Shown: positions 56,127 through 64,000 of the stretch, in pieces
Position numbering within the stretch: position 1 is the stretch's first letter
Layout: each line of letters starts with the position of its first letter
Origin: Roseateles noduli
Lineage (GTDB): Bacteria > Pseudomonadota > Gammaproteobacteria > Burkholderiales > Burkholderiaceae_C
Direction: 5' to 3'
Length of the DNA stretch: 64,000 nt
Assembly (NCBI GenBank): GCA_002205125.1
Contig: NIOE01000013.1
Span: forward strand, 1-64,000
Made by a program: the position numbers and the translations under genes
Notes under the pieces: model-generated
What the model was told of the DNA's origin: nothing
Database searches by the model: none
What the model saw: only the letters and a program-made list of their open reading frames with translations

Positions 56127-57299
56127 ATGGACAATTTCTCTTGTCGATATGACGTTCCGGCGTCGACGACGTCGATCCGGGGCAGCGTCGACGAGCACGC
56201 GCGGACCATGGCGGACATGACGGACCGGATCCGCGCGGCCAAGGCGCGGACGCTCATTCCCGGGCCGACCGTGACCGCGTACGAGTTCCAGCGCGGGCCG
56301 GGGTTCGCTGCGGCCCGCGAAGCGCTCTACGACAACCTGCTGTTGCTGAAGGACCTTCTGATGCTCCTGGCAGAGGGCCGCGACAAGGTGATCCGGGTGA
56401 GCGACGCCATCGGTGCCATGGCCCGCTCCTTGTCCACGCACGGTGGACCGTTGACGCAGGAGGAGTTCGAGCTGTACCGCGAGGGCCAGGTCGATCTGCT
56501 GGCGCTGTGCAAGGCGCTGTACCAGGATCCTCGGCAGGACACCGCGGTCGCGGCCTGCAACGAACTGGGTCTGGCGTTCGACGGTACGGGCGTATTGAGC
56601 GTCGGCGCCGCGGGTGCGATCGCCGGCGCATGGACGGCCGCACAGGCCGAAACCCGTGCCGCCACAGTCCGCGTGACCCCGGCGTCGCGACTGAAAGAAG
56701 AGGTCCGGCGGCTTCTGGCGTTGGCCGGCCAGCATCGCCTCGACGCCGAGCTTGCGGCGATGGCCCTCTATGACCGCTTCCTGTGCGCAGAGCCGACGCG
56801 CGGCCAGCACGACCCTGTCGGCAATATGCACTGCTTCGGACTGGATGCGTTGAGCCGACTGCTCGATCGCGCGCAGTGTCCGGGCGTCGATGCCGCAGAA
56901 GCAAGGAAGGCATTGAAGGAACTGCTCCTCGGCCTGAACCGGGGGAAGGATGCGGCGAGCGTCATCCTGACGATCCTTCATGGCCGTCTTCTTCCGGCAA
57001 CCCGGGGGACACCCACGTGCGACGAGGCGCACCGCATCCGCGGTGCCGTTGTGGATGAGGCCGTCCGTGAAGGCGGTGCCGGGTTGCTGGAGAACCTGGC
57101 GCCGGAAGCGCGCGAGGAGAGGCTGCGGATGCAAGCCATGGCCGTGAAGGACCTGCTGGGCATCGATTACATCGCGGCAGGGGACGAGGGGCCTGAGGAC
57201 GCGGGGCTGTTCGACACCTCCGCGGTCCATCTGAAGACGCTGTTGCAGGCGTGCGACCGCGCCGTGGCGCGAGCTCACATCCCGTACATCGCCGCCTGA
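56127..57299 (+). CDS. Unrecognised helical protein (390 residues)
   Basis: I do not recognise this 390-residue protein. It looks soluble and mostly alpha-helical, with a Gly/Ala-rich hydrophobic stretch near 155-172 (VLSVGAAGAIAGAWTAAQAE) that could be a membrane or packing segment. Six or so Cys are scattered. There is no signal peptide. ATG 56127 has only a weak Shine-Dalgarno. Its last 25 bases overlap the 3' end of the facing LysR gene. A secreted-effector-like protein is one possibility, without direct support. Confidence 0.65.
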   Translation: MDNFSCRYDVPASTTSIRGSVDEHARTMADMTDRIRAAKARTLIPGPTVTAYEFQRGPGFAAAREALYDNLLLLKDLLMLLAEGRDKVIRVSDAIGAMARSLSTHGGPLTQEEFELYREGQVDLLALCKALYQDPRQDTAVAACNELGLAFDGTGVLSVGAAGAIAGAWTAAQAETRAATVRVTPASRLKEEVRRLLALAGQHRLDAELAAMALYDRFLCAEPTRGQHDPVGNMHCFGLDALSRLLDRAQCPGVDAAEARKALKELLLGLNRGKDAASVILTILHGRLLPATRGTPTCDEAHRIRGAVVDEAVREGGAGLLENLAPEAREERLRMQAMAVKDLLGIDYIAAGDEGPEDAGLFDTSAVHLKTLLQACDRAVARAHIPYIAA

Positions 57300-58216
57300 T
57301 CGAAGGGCGTGAGCGCCGCGGCCATCGCGTCCAGGAACAGCCGCGTGCGCAGCGGCATCAGGCGGCGCTGCGGGAACACCGCCCAGCAGGTCGAGGGCTC
57401 CGCGCACCAGGCCGGCAGCACGCGCAGCAGTTCGCCGCGGTCGACGAAAGCCTGCGCGTACTGGTTGCCGACCCAGGTGATGCCCAGGCCCGCGCAGGCC
57501 ATCTGCAGCAGCATGTCGGGCGCGTTGACCAGCGTGCGGCTGTCCGGCACGCCGACCCACTCGATGCGCTCGTCCGCCTGCGCGTCGACATTGCCGAACA
57601 GCCGCCAGGGCAGCGGTTCGCCGGCGCGGCTCAGGATCATCAGGCCGTGCATGCTCAGCAGCCCTTCGGGCAGTTGCGGCTCGCCGTGCCGTTCCAGGTA
57701 TTGCGGCGAGGCGTACAGGCCGCTGCTGAACATCGCCAGTCGCCGTGCCGCGAGCTGGCTGTCCGGCGGCAACTGGCCCATGCGCACCGCGATGTCGAAG
57801 CCCTCGGCGATGAGATCCACGCGCCGCGGCGACAGGTCCAGTTCCAGCTGCACCTCCGGATAGTCGCCGACGAAGCGGCTCAGCATCGGCGTCAGCATCT
57901 GGTTGGCGAAGTCCGCCGGCATCGAGACCCGCAGGCGGCCGGTCGGCCGCTGCTGCCGATGCAGCGCCAGCGCCAGCGCGCCGTCGACCTCGCCTGCGAG
58001 CACCCGGGCGTGCTCCAGCACGCCCTGGCCGAACTCGGTCAGCGTCAGCCGGCGCGTGCTGCGCTGGAGCAGCTTCTCGCCGAGGCGCTCCTCCAGCGCC
58101 GCGATCCGCCGCGACACGGTGGACTTCGGCAGCTGCAGCCGCTCCGCCGCGCGGCTGAAGCTGCCGCTTTCGATCACGCGGGCAAAGACCAGCAGGTCGT
58201 CGGCATCGAGGCTCAT
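57275..58216 (-). CDS. LysR family transcriptional regulator
   Basis: A 313-residue LysR-type regulator with the N-terminal HTH (about 4-62, FARVIESGSFSRAAERLQLPKSTVSRRIAALEERLG) and a periplasmic-binding-like effector domain. It diverges from azoR (155-base gap) and most likely controls azoR and the pirin gene. Confidence 0.92.
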   Translation of the reverse strand: MSLDADDLLVFARVIESGSFSRAAERLQLPKSTVSRRIAALEERLGEKLLQRSTRRLTLTEFGQGVLEHARVLAGEVDGALALALHRQQRPTGRLRVSMPADFANQMLTPMLSRFVGDYPEVQLELDLSPRRVDLIAEGFDIAVRMGQLPPDSQLAARRLAMFSSGLYASPQYLERHGEPQLPEGLLSMHGLMILSRAGEPLPWRLFGNVDAQADERIEWVGVPDSRTLVNAPDMLLQMACAGLGITWVGNQYAQAFVDRGELLRVLPAWCAEPSTCWAVFPQRRLMPLRTRLFLDAMAAALTPFDQAAMYGM

Positions 58217-58371
58217 GGACAGGGCGCTCCCGGGTGGGGAGGGATTGTTCGTCGAATGGAACAATCTTATCCAGTACGGCGTCTTCCGGTGCTGAGGGGG
58301 TGATCAATACAGTTCATTCCATCCCATCACACCCCGGCTGATCCAGCCGAAACGCCCCGGAGAACCGCACC

Positions 58372-58998
58372 ATGAACATCCTTCAGATCAACTCCAGCGC
58401 CCGCCGTCTGCATGAGGGCCAAGGCTCGGTCTCGACCCTGCTGGCCAATGAAGTCGTCGCCGAACTGGTGGCCCGCAACGCCGGCGCCACGACCGTGGTG
58501 CACGATCTGGCGGTGCGTCCGCTGCCCGCGATGGACGAGGCCACCCTCGGCGCGCTGTTCACGCCGGCTGACAGCCGCACCCAGGCCCAGGCCGACCGCG
58601 TGGCCTTCAACGACCAGCTGATCGCCGAACTGAAGGCCGCCGACGTCATCGTGCTGACCGCCCCGATGATCAACTTCGGCGTGACCTCGCAGCTGAAGAA
58701 CTGGATCGACTCGGTGGCCCGCGCCGGCGCGACCTTCAAGTACGGCGCCAACGGCCCCGAAGGCCTGGTCACCGGCAAGCAGGTCATCGTCGTGAGCACC
58801 CGCGGCGGCGTCTATCGCGGCCAGCCGGCCGACAACATCGTGCCGTACCTGCAGCTGACGCTGGGCTTCCTCGGCATGACCGACGTGAAGTTCGTGCTGG
58901 CCGAAGGCCTGAACATGGGCGAGGAAGCCGCGGCCAAGGGCCTGGCCACCGCCCGCGAGGAAATCGCCGCGCTGTTCGGCGAGACGCAGCCGGCCTGA
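58372..58998 (+). CDS. azoR: FMN-dependent NADH-azoreductase
   Basis: A 208-residue flavodoxin-fold quinone/azo reductase. Seen: [21 protein letters not shown] (FMN phosphate site), [28 protein letters not shown] and [11 protein letters not shown]. It reduces quinones and azo dyes with NADH and may defend against electrophiles. A pirin gene follows 167 bases later on the same strand. Confidence 0.94.
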   Translation: MNILQINSSARRLHEGQGSVSTLLANEVVAELVARNAGATTVVHDLAVRPLPAMDEATLGALFTPADSRTQAQADRVAFNDQLIAELKAADVIVLTAPMINFGVTSQLKNWIDSVARAGATFKYGANGPEGLVTGKQVIVVSTRGGVYRGQPADNIVPYLQLTLGFLGMTDVKFVLAEGLNMGEEAAAKGLATAREEIAALFGETQPA

Positions 58999-59165
58999 TC
59001 GCCGGTCGGCTCAGCCGGCCCGATCGACCGCGCGCGCCCTCCACGGGGCATGGGGGCTCCCTCCTGGACCCCCAAGCCCCATGCCGGGCCGGCAGCACCC
59101 GCTGACGGCCGGCACAGACATTGATCGACACATCGATTCATCGACATTTCGGAAAGGACTCCATC

Positions 59166-60038
59166 ATGACCGCCGCCACCCCTGTCACCTCTCTTCGGAC
59201 GCCCCGCCAGGTCGAGCGCCTGGTGCAGGGCAGGGCCACCAGCGACGGCGCCGGCGTCAAGCTGACGCGCGTGCTGACGCAGGACCTGCAGCGGCGTCTG
59301 GATCCTTTCCTGATGCTGGATGCGTTCGGCACGGACAACGCCGACGATTACATCGCCGGCTTCCCCGACCACCCGCACCGCGGCTTCGAGACCGTGACCT
59401 ACATGCTGGAAGGACAGATGCGCCATCGCGACTCGGCGGGCCATGAAGGCCTGCTCGGCCCCGGCGGCGTGCAATGGATGACCGCCGGCCGCGGCGTGAT
59501 CCATTCGGAACTGCCCGAGCAGCAGGAAGGCCGCATGGAAGGCTTCCAGCTGTGGCTGAACCTGCCCGGCCGCGACAAGATGCGCGACCCCTGGTACCGC
59601 GACATCGCCAGCGCCGAGATCCCGGAGCTGACGCTGCCGGGCGCGACGGTGCGCGTGATCGCGGGCGAGAGCCACGGCGTGAGCGGCGCGGTGCAGCGCG
59701 ACGCGACGCAGCCGATCTATCTGGACGTGCATCTCGAACCCGGCGCGACGTTCGAGCAGGCCCTCCCGTCGACGCACAACGCGTTCCTCTACGTGTACCG
59801 CGGTGCGTTGCGCTTCGACACCGGCTGCCTGGTGCCCAGCGGCCGCATGGCGATCCTGGCCAACACGGCCGGGGCGGACGGTGCGCGATTGACGGCGTCC
59901 GACGAGGGCGCTCGTGCGATCCTGATCGCCGGGCAGCCGCTGGGCGAGCCGATCGCGCAGTACGGCCCCTTCGTGATGAACACCGAGGGCGAACTGCTGC
60001 AGGCGGTGCGGGACTTCCAGGCCGGCAAGTTCGCCTGA
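59166..60038 (+). CDS. Pirin family protein
   Basis: A 290-residue bicupin of the pirin/quercetinase family. The metal-binding residues of the N-terminal cupin are in FPDHPHRGFETVTYMLEG and TAGRGVIHSE. Bacterial pirins act as quercetin dioxygenases or regulators. GGAAAGGA precedes ATG 59166. It follows azoR, a frequent pairing under LysR control. Confidence 0.92.
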   Translation: MTAATPVTSLRTPRQVERLVQGRATSDGAGVKLTRVLTQDLQRRLDPFLMLDAFGTDNADDYIAGFPDHPHRGFETVTYMLEGQMRHRDSAGHEGLLGPGGVQWMTAGRGVIHSELPEQQEGRMEGFQLWLNLPGRDKMRDPWYRDIASAEIPELTLPGATVRVIAGESHGVSGAVQRDATQPIYLDVHLEPGATFEQALPSTHNAFLYVYRGALRFDTGCLVPSGRMAILANTAGADGARLTASDEGARAILIAGQPLGEPIAQYGPFVMNTEGELLQAVRDFQAGKFA

Positions 60039-60171
60039 ACACGCGCGAACCCCTGACGCGGTCAGCGACCTGCCGGGATCACTGCGATCCGCGCGCGGCG
60101 GCGCGTGATCTCGGCATCATCGGGGATCGTCGCGGCGCGACAAAGCGGAGGTCGTCCTCCTGTCCCGTCGC

Positions 60172-63100
60172 ATGCCGATCGTTCCCGAGTTCCTGGCCTC
60201 GTACCCGCCGTCGCCGGCGGCCGCTTTCGATCCGCATTTCGGATTCCTGCCCGGCGTTGATCCGTTGCCCGACACCGGCGGAGCTGCCGAGGATGCCGAC
60301 GGTGCGCCAGGAGGATTCGCCGCGACCTGCGCGGTGCTGGCGGACCGTGCGACGACGCTGGGCGCGAGGCAGGCCGCGGCGGTGTTCGCCGGTCTGGCGG
60401 CACGCAGCGCGCGTCCCGACGACCCGCTTTCCGAAGACGATCACCAGGCTTTCCTGTCGGGAGAGGGCGCAGACCTGCTGCTCGCCCTGGCGCGACTGGC
60501 CGTCGATGTGCGGATTCCGTCTGGACTGCGGCGGGACCACCTCGACGAGGCGGCGCAGGCCACCGACCTCTGCGCGACGGGCTGCGCCGCCGCGTGGCGC
60601 GACGCGGTGCACCGGCTGGGCTGCCTGGCGGGCGGCGTGGTCGAGGCGGCCGCGCTGTGTCGCGCGGAGCGGGTCCAAGACGCCTTGAGGAAGGTGGTCG
60701 GGGCGACCTTGGGTCGCGACCCGGCCGAAGGAGTCCGGACGCTCGCGAATTTCGAATCTCACTATGTCGTCGCGCTGGAGCGCCGGTTGGGGTTGTCGAC
60801 CGCGCTTGCCCGGTTCGACGACAGCTATTACGACGCCGGTACGCTGGCGCCCGAGGTCCTGGAGCGGGCCCGGTCCGCCTTGCGGCAACACGTGACCCCG
60901 ACAGCGATTGCGCGCTCGCTCGCCGAGGATGCCCTCGAAGGACTGCGCGCCCGTCTGGACGAGGCCGGCGCGGACCCCTCGGACCTGTGGCCGACGACGC
61001 CGGCCCGGCAGAAGGTCATCGACGAGGAGATCGTCGCGATCGAGCGCCGGCTGGGGCCGGTGAACCGATGGACCCTGTTCCAGGAAGACGTCGCCGGCGG
61101 CCGGGTCGCCGTGCTTGGACACCCGACCTGGCTGGCGGTGCAGGTCGTCCAGAACCTGATGGACGCCGGGGCTCTGCCGCCGCGCGCGATCGACACGCGC
61201 CTGGCCTGGACGGCGGAGGACGGCCCTCGCCGGCTCCGTCAACTGGGCGACGGACTCTGGTGGGTGCAGGGCGGATGTGCCGAGGGCTTCGATCCCGGCG
61301 AGGCCCGGCCAGTGGGCGTCCGGCAGCTGCGCGATCTTGATCGCCACGCGGCGCAAGGGGCGTCGCATCGCCTGCGTTTTTCCGCCGCCGAGCGCGAGGG
61401 CCTCGCACGGATGCCCATCCTGGCGGACGCGGAGGCCGCCTTGCAAGGGATCGCACCCGATTGGCTGGTCGACGCGGAACTGACCGGGGTCTGGTGGCGT
61501 CGCATGGGCGAGGCGCGCTGCAGGGAGTGGCTGGACCGCCATCGGACCGAGCGCCTGCCGTCCGGTCTGCGCCACCGGCTCCTGGCCGCCGCCGACGACG
61601 CCGGACAGCCCTGGGCGTTTGCCCGGCTGCTGCCGGTCAAGGCGTCGGCCGCGGCCCGGGCGTGGATCGCCTGCGACGGGACCGGCATCGTCGCCGCCGC
61701 GGTCCGGCGCGACGACGTCGTGCGTCTGCGGCGCTGGCAGGTCCTGCTGCAGATCGCCGCACCGGCGCTGGGCGCCCGGCAGCGCGGTCAGGCGCTGGTG
61801 GCCCGCGACGACCAGGGGCAGTCCGCGCTCGCACGCGCGATGGCCTTGCCCGACGGGACGGACACCCTGCGGGAACTGTTGGACACCATGCTCTGGATGC
61901 GTGACGCACGGCGATCGGCGGACCTGCCGACCTGGCCGTCCTTTGAAGAGATCCTGGCGGGCGGCGACGAGCACTCGCTGGGCGCCGTCGGGGTGGCCCT
62001 CGCGGAAGGCCGGGCCGGGTCGCTGCAGGTGTTCCTGGACGCGGTCGAGGAGGCGCACCGGTGCGGGCGCGTGACCTTGCCGGAGATCCGGGCGCTGCTG
62101 CTCGGCGTCGACGACACGAGCGCCCCCGAGCCCTGGCGCGGGTTCGGATTCGCGATGGCGCGCAACCATGCCGATGCGGTCGGGATCTGGACGAGGGCCT
62201 TGCTCCGCATGGCGACGCGACGGCTGATCGACGACGTCGAACTCTTCGACGCCTTGAAGGTGGGGAACGTCGACGGCTGGGGCGTCTATCACGAGGCGAT
62301 GCGCGCGGGCGCGTGCGGAGCCGCCGCCCGCTATCGCGAGGCCCTGCGCATCGCGCGGGGAGGTGGTCTGCTGTCGCGCGAACAGGTCGGGCTGCTGCTG
62401 CTCGGCCATGGCGAAGAGCCGCATGCCCTGTCGCAGGCCGCCGCGGCGGGCCATGTCCAGGCCGTCGTGGAGCACCTCCAGGACGAGTCGGGACTGCTGG
62501 GCCTGGGGACGCTCGGAAGCTTTTTCGGCGGGGGTGGCCTCGCGCAGGCACGCTGGTGCCGCCGCGGCGGACATGTCGCGATCGGTGCGGCGATGCGACA
62601 TGGACAGGTGGCGGTGGTCGCGGCACTGGCTGAGCATGCGCTCGAGTTGCAGCGTCACCGCCAGCGACCGGCGCTGTTCCCGTCCTTCGCGGGTCTGCCC
62701 GGGGACGCGCCCGCCATCGGTGAAGCCGTGTTGACGGGGCACCTGGAGATCGCCGGCGTGTGGATGGGCGCGCTGGTGCGCGGTGTCTCGAAGGGCTGGA
62801 TCGCCGGCCGGGACATGCTGACCCTCATGGCGGCGAAGGACGATCGCGGCAGTCCGCTCCTGCACCGGGCCGTGTCGGCGCTGGATCCCGGGGACCTGTT
62901 CACCGTGCTGCGTCTGACGGTCGAGGCGGTCTGTCTCGCGCGCCTGGGTTCGTCGGCGCTGTCGCGGCTGCTGGGCCCCGGCCGGCGCCATCCCTCGCTC
63001 CTCGCGGCGGCCCTGCTGGCGGACCAGGCGCCTGCCGTGCGTCTGGTCGGTCAGCTCCTGCTGCAACTGCGCGACGAAGGCGCGCTGGCGGTCGACGATC

Positions 63101-63360
63101 TGCGCCAGCTGCTGGCGCTTCGCGGCCGGTCCCGGTGGTTCGGTCGCCGGGGTGCGCGCGTCGCGCCGGCCGCCGGCCGGCGATGTTCTCCGGCCACGGT
63201 GGACGCCTACGTGAGTCTGGTCGACGCCGCCAGGCGCCGCGGCTGGATCCAGGAAGGTGCCGCCCGCGAGTGCCTGCGGGGATGGGCCGACACGCCTGGC
63301 GACCCCGTGGAACCTCCGCACGAACGCGCGCTGAGGGGAGCGGCTACGTCGGGGTCTTGA
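60172..63360 (+). CDS. Large alpha-helical repeat protein, effector-like
   Basis: A 1062-residue protein not assigned to a known family. The C-terminal half (about 465-985) is built of roughly 48-residue helical units of the form LLxAxDDxG-xxL-xxAxxxGHxxAVxxW; anchors fall near 469, 506, 542, 594, 642, 694, 741, 841, 885, 933 and 981. This resembles by eye the ankyrin-like repeats of ShET2/EspL-type secreted proteins. The N-terminal 460 residues are helical with no motif I recognise, and no signal peptide. A weak Shine-Dalgarno precedes ATG 60172; GGAGGTCGTCCTCC upstream is palindromic. It lies between two pirin genes and overlaps the second by 17 bases. Confidence 0.75.
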   Translation: MPIVPEFLASYPPSPAAAFDPHFGFLPGVDPLPDTGGAAEDADGAPGGFAATCAVLADRATTLGARQAAAVFAGLAARSARPDDPLSEDDHQAFLSGEGADLLLALARLAVDVRIPSGLRRDHLDEAAQATDLCATGCAAAWRDAVHRLGCLAGGVVEAAALCRAERVQDALRKVVGATLGRDPAEGVRTLANFESHYVVALERRLGLSTALARFDDSYYDAGTLAPEVLERARSALRQHVTPTAIARSLAEDALEGLRARLDEAGADPSDLWPTTPARQKVIDEEIVAIERRLGPVNRWTLFQEDVAGGRVAVLGHPTWLAVQVVQNLMDAGALPPRAIDTRLAWTAEDGPRRLRQLGDGLWWVQGGCAEGFDPGEARPVGVRQLRDLDRHAAQGASHRLRFSAAEREGLARMPILADAEAALQGIAPDWLVDAELTGVWWRRMGEARCREWLDRHRTERLPSGLRHRLLAAADDAGQPWAFARLLPVKASAAARAWIACDGTGIVAAAVRRDDVVRLRRWQVLLQIAAPALGARQRGQALVARDDQGQSALARAMALPDGTDTLRELLDTMLWMRDARRSADLPTWPSFEEILAGGDEHSLGAVGVALAEGRAGSLQVFLDAVEEAHRCGRVTLPEIRALLLGVDDTSAPEPWRGFGFAMARNHADAVGIWTRALLRMATRRLIDDVELFDALKVGNVDGWGVYHEAMRAGACGAAARYREALRIARGGGLLSREQVGLLLLGHGEEPHALSQAAAAGHVQAVVEHLQDESGLLGLGTLGSFFGGGGLAQARWCRRGGHVAIGAAMRHGQVAVVAALAEHALELQRHRQRPALFPSFAGLPGDAPAIGEAVLTGHLEIAGVWMGALVRGVSKGWIAGRDMLTLMAAKDDRGSPLLHRAVSALDPGDLFTVLRLTVEAVCLARLGSSALSRLLGPGRRHPSLLAAALLADQAPAVRLVGQLLLQLRDEGALAVDDLRQLLALRGRSRWFGRRGARVAPAAGRRCSPATVDAYVSLVDAARRRGWIQEGAARECLRGWADTPGDPVEPPHERALRGAATSGS

Positions 63361-64000
63361 GCGCCGGCACGACCGGCGCCAGCAGGCGCGGGCCGTCGAA
63401 GCCGCGGACCTCGCCGAAGCGGCCGCCGTCCTCGCGGCTGTTCCATTCCTCGGCGTAGACCTGCATCTCCTCGCGGGTGCGGCCGACGAAGTTCCAGAAC
63501 AGCAGCACCGGCTCGCCGAACGGGGGCCCGCCCAGCAGCAGCGCGCGGCTCTTGCCGCCGCCCGACAGCAGCTTCAGCGACTGCGCGCCCGGTGCGATGT
63601 AGAGCAGCTCGCCGGGCTTGCTGGCGCCGGTGGACTCCCCGTCCAGCGTCGCCGACAGCTCGCCTTCGAGCACCATCAGACCGTACTCGTGCTCCGGATG
63701 CAGCGGGATCGTCGCTTCCGCGGCGCGTGTCGCGCTCAGGTCCACGCCCAGCAGCGGCGTGTGGCTGGGCACCGGCGAGCGGTGACCGCCGAACTCGCCC
63801 ACCAGCAGCATCGTGTCGAAGCCGCCGGTCGCGAACGACGGCAGCTCGGGGAAGTGCTCGAACGCCGGCTCGCGATGACGCACCGCGTCGGGCAGCGCGA
63901 TCCACAGCTGGGCCAGCTGCAGGCGGTCGGACTGCGATTCCTCCGTGTGGCTGATGCCGCGGCCCGCGGTCATCAGGTTCACCTGGCCGGGGCGCAGCAT
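63344..64000 (-). CDS. Pirin family protein, N-terminus outside the window
   Basis: The 218 visible residues are the C-terminal three quarters of a second pirin (LRPGQVNLMTAGRGISHTEES, then PEHEYGLMVLEGELSATLDGE and GGPPFGEPVLLFWNFVGRTREE). The first cupin motif with PHRGFETV must lie beyond base 64000, so the gene is cut by the window edge. It is only distantly similar to the pirin at 59166. Confidence 0.93.
   Translation of the reverse strand: MLRPGQVNLMTAGRGISHTEESQSDRLQLAQLWIALPDAVRHREPAFEHFPELPSFATGGFDTMLLVGEFGGHRSPVPSHTPLLGVDLSATRAAEATIPLHPEHEYGLMVLEGELSATLDGESTGASKPGELLYIAPGAQSLKLLSGGGKSRALLLGGPPFGEPVLLFWNFVGRTREEMQVYAEEWNSREDGGRFGEVRGFDGPRLLAPVVPALKTPT

Noticed and set aside
60079-63321. 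A minus-strand open frame of over 1000 codons opposite the repeat protein
   Set aside because: High GC leaves long antisense frames open. Its product is Arg/Gln/Gly-rich without any domain, while the plus strand gives a regular helical repeat.

Overview
The window is about two thirds GC, gene-dense and wholly bacterial. It opens inside the 3' end of a 5S rRNA gene. Gene content and codon use suggest a betaproteobacterium of the order Burkholderiales, perhaps near Roseateles/Mitsuaria/Rubrivivax; this is inferred from overall character, not from a database match. Most genes look like ordinary chromosome. No phage, transposase, integrase, CRISPR array or tRNA gene was seen.

Layout. 1-130: end of an rRNA operon and its terminator. 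150-13140: an MBL-fold hydrolase and FadD acyl-CoA ligase pair, an alpha/beta hydrolase, hppD with a divergent Lrp/AsnC regulator and two operator-like palindromes, a TPMT-like methyltransferase with an HDOD protein, two small proteins, an HTH protein, an EF-G-like GTPase, a PQQ-type sugar dehydrogenase lipoprotein and a GNAT acetyltransferase. 13130-15220: three GNAT genes around a TetR gene with a perfect operator. 15494-29071: a degenerate GGDEF protein, a lactonase-like propeller, FtrA with a rhodanese, an SGNH hydrolase, AraC with an SDR, CreA with an acyltransferase, an atypical P450 with a monooxygenase and ArsR/DUF72, and a biotinyl-carboxyltransferase fusion. 29132-35271: an intact diguanylate cyclase, ChaA, a molybdenum-linked trio (SUOX-like protein, NifQ, double-Mop protein), a beta-lactamase-fold lipoprotein and a GST.

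35278-48197 is a phosphorus-scavenging island. One seven-gene operon encodes a TonB-dependent receptor, a PhoD-like phosphatase, a Tat-exported binding protein, an alkaline-phosphatase-superfamily hydrolase, two permeases and an ATPase, joined mostly by 4-nt start/stop overlaps. A DeoR-type regulator diverges from it. A PhoA-type alkaline phosphatase with a small exported partner follows. Both units have candidate Pho boxes. 48697-54854 is a complete thiamine operon (thiC-thiO-thiS-thiG-thiDE) behind a TPP riboswitch.

55105-64000 holds a TonB-family protein, an unrecognised 390-residue protein, a LysR/AzoR/pirin group, a 1062-residue protein with a roughly 48-residue alpha-helical repeat, and a second, truncated pirin. 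The repeat protein, the degenerate GGDEF protein with an intact inhibitory site, the molybdenum trio and the phosphorus island are the points most worth a closer look.
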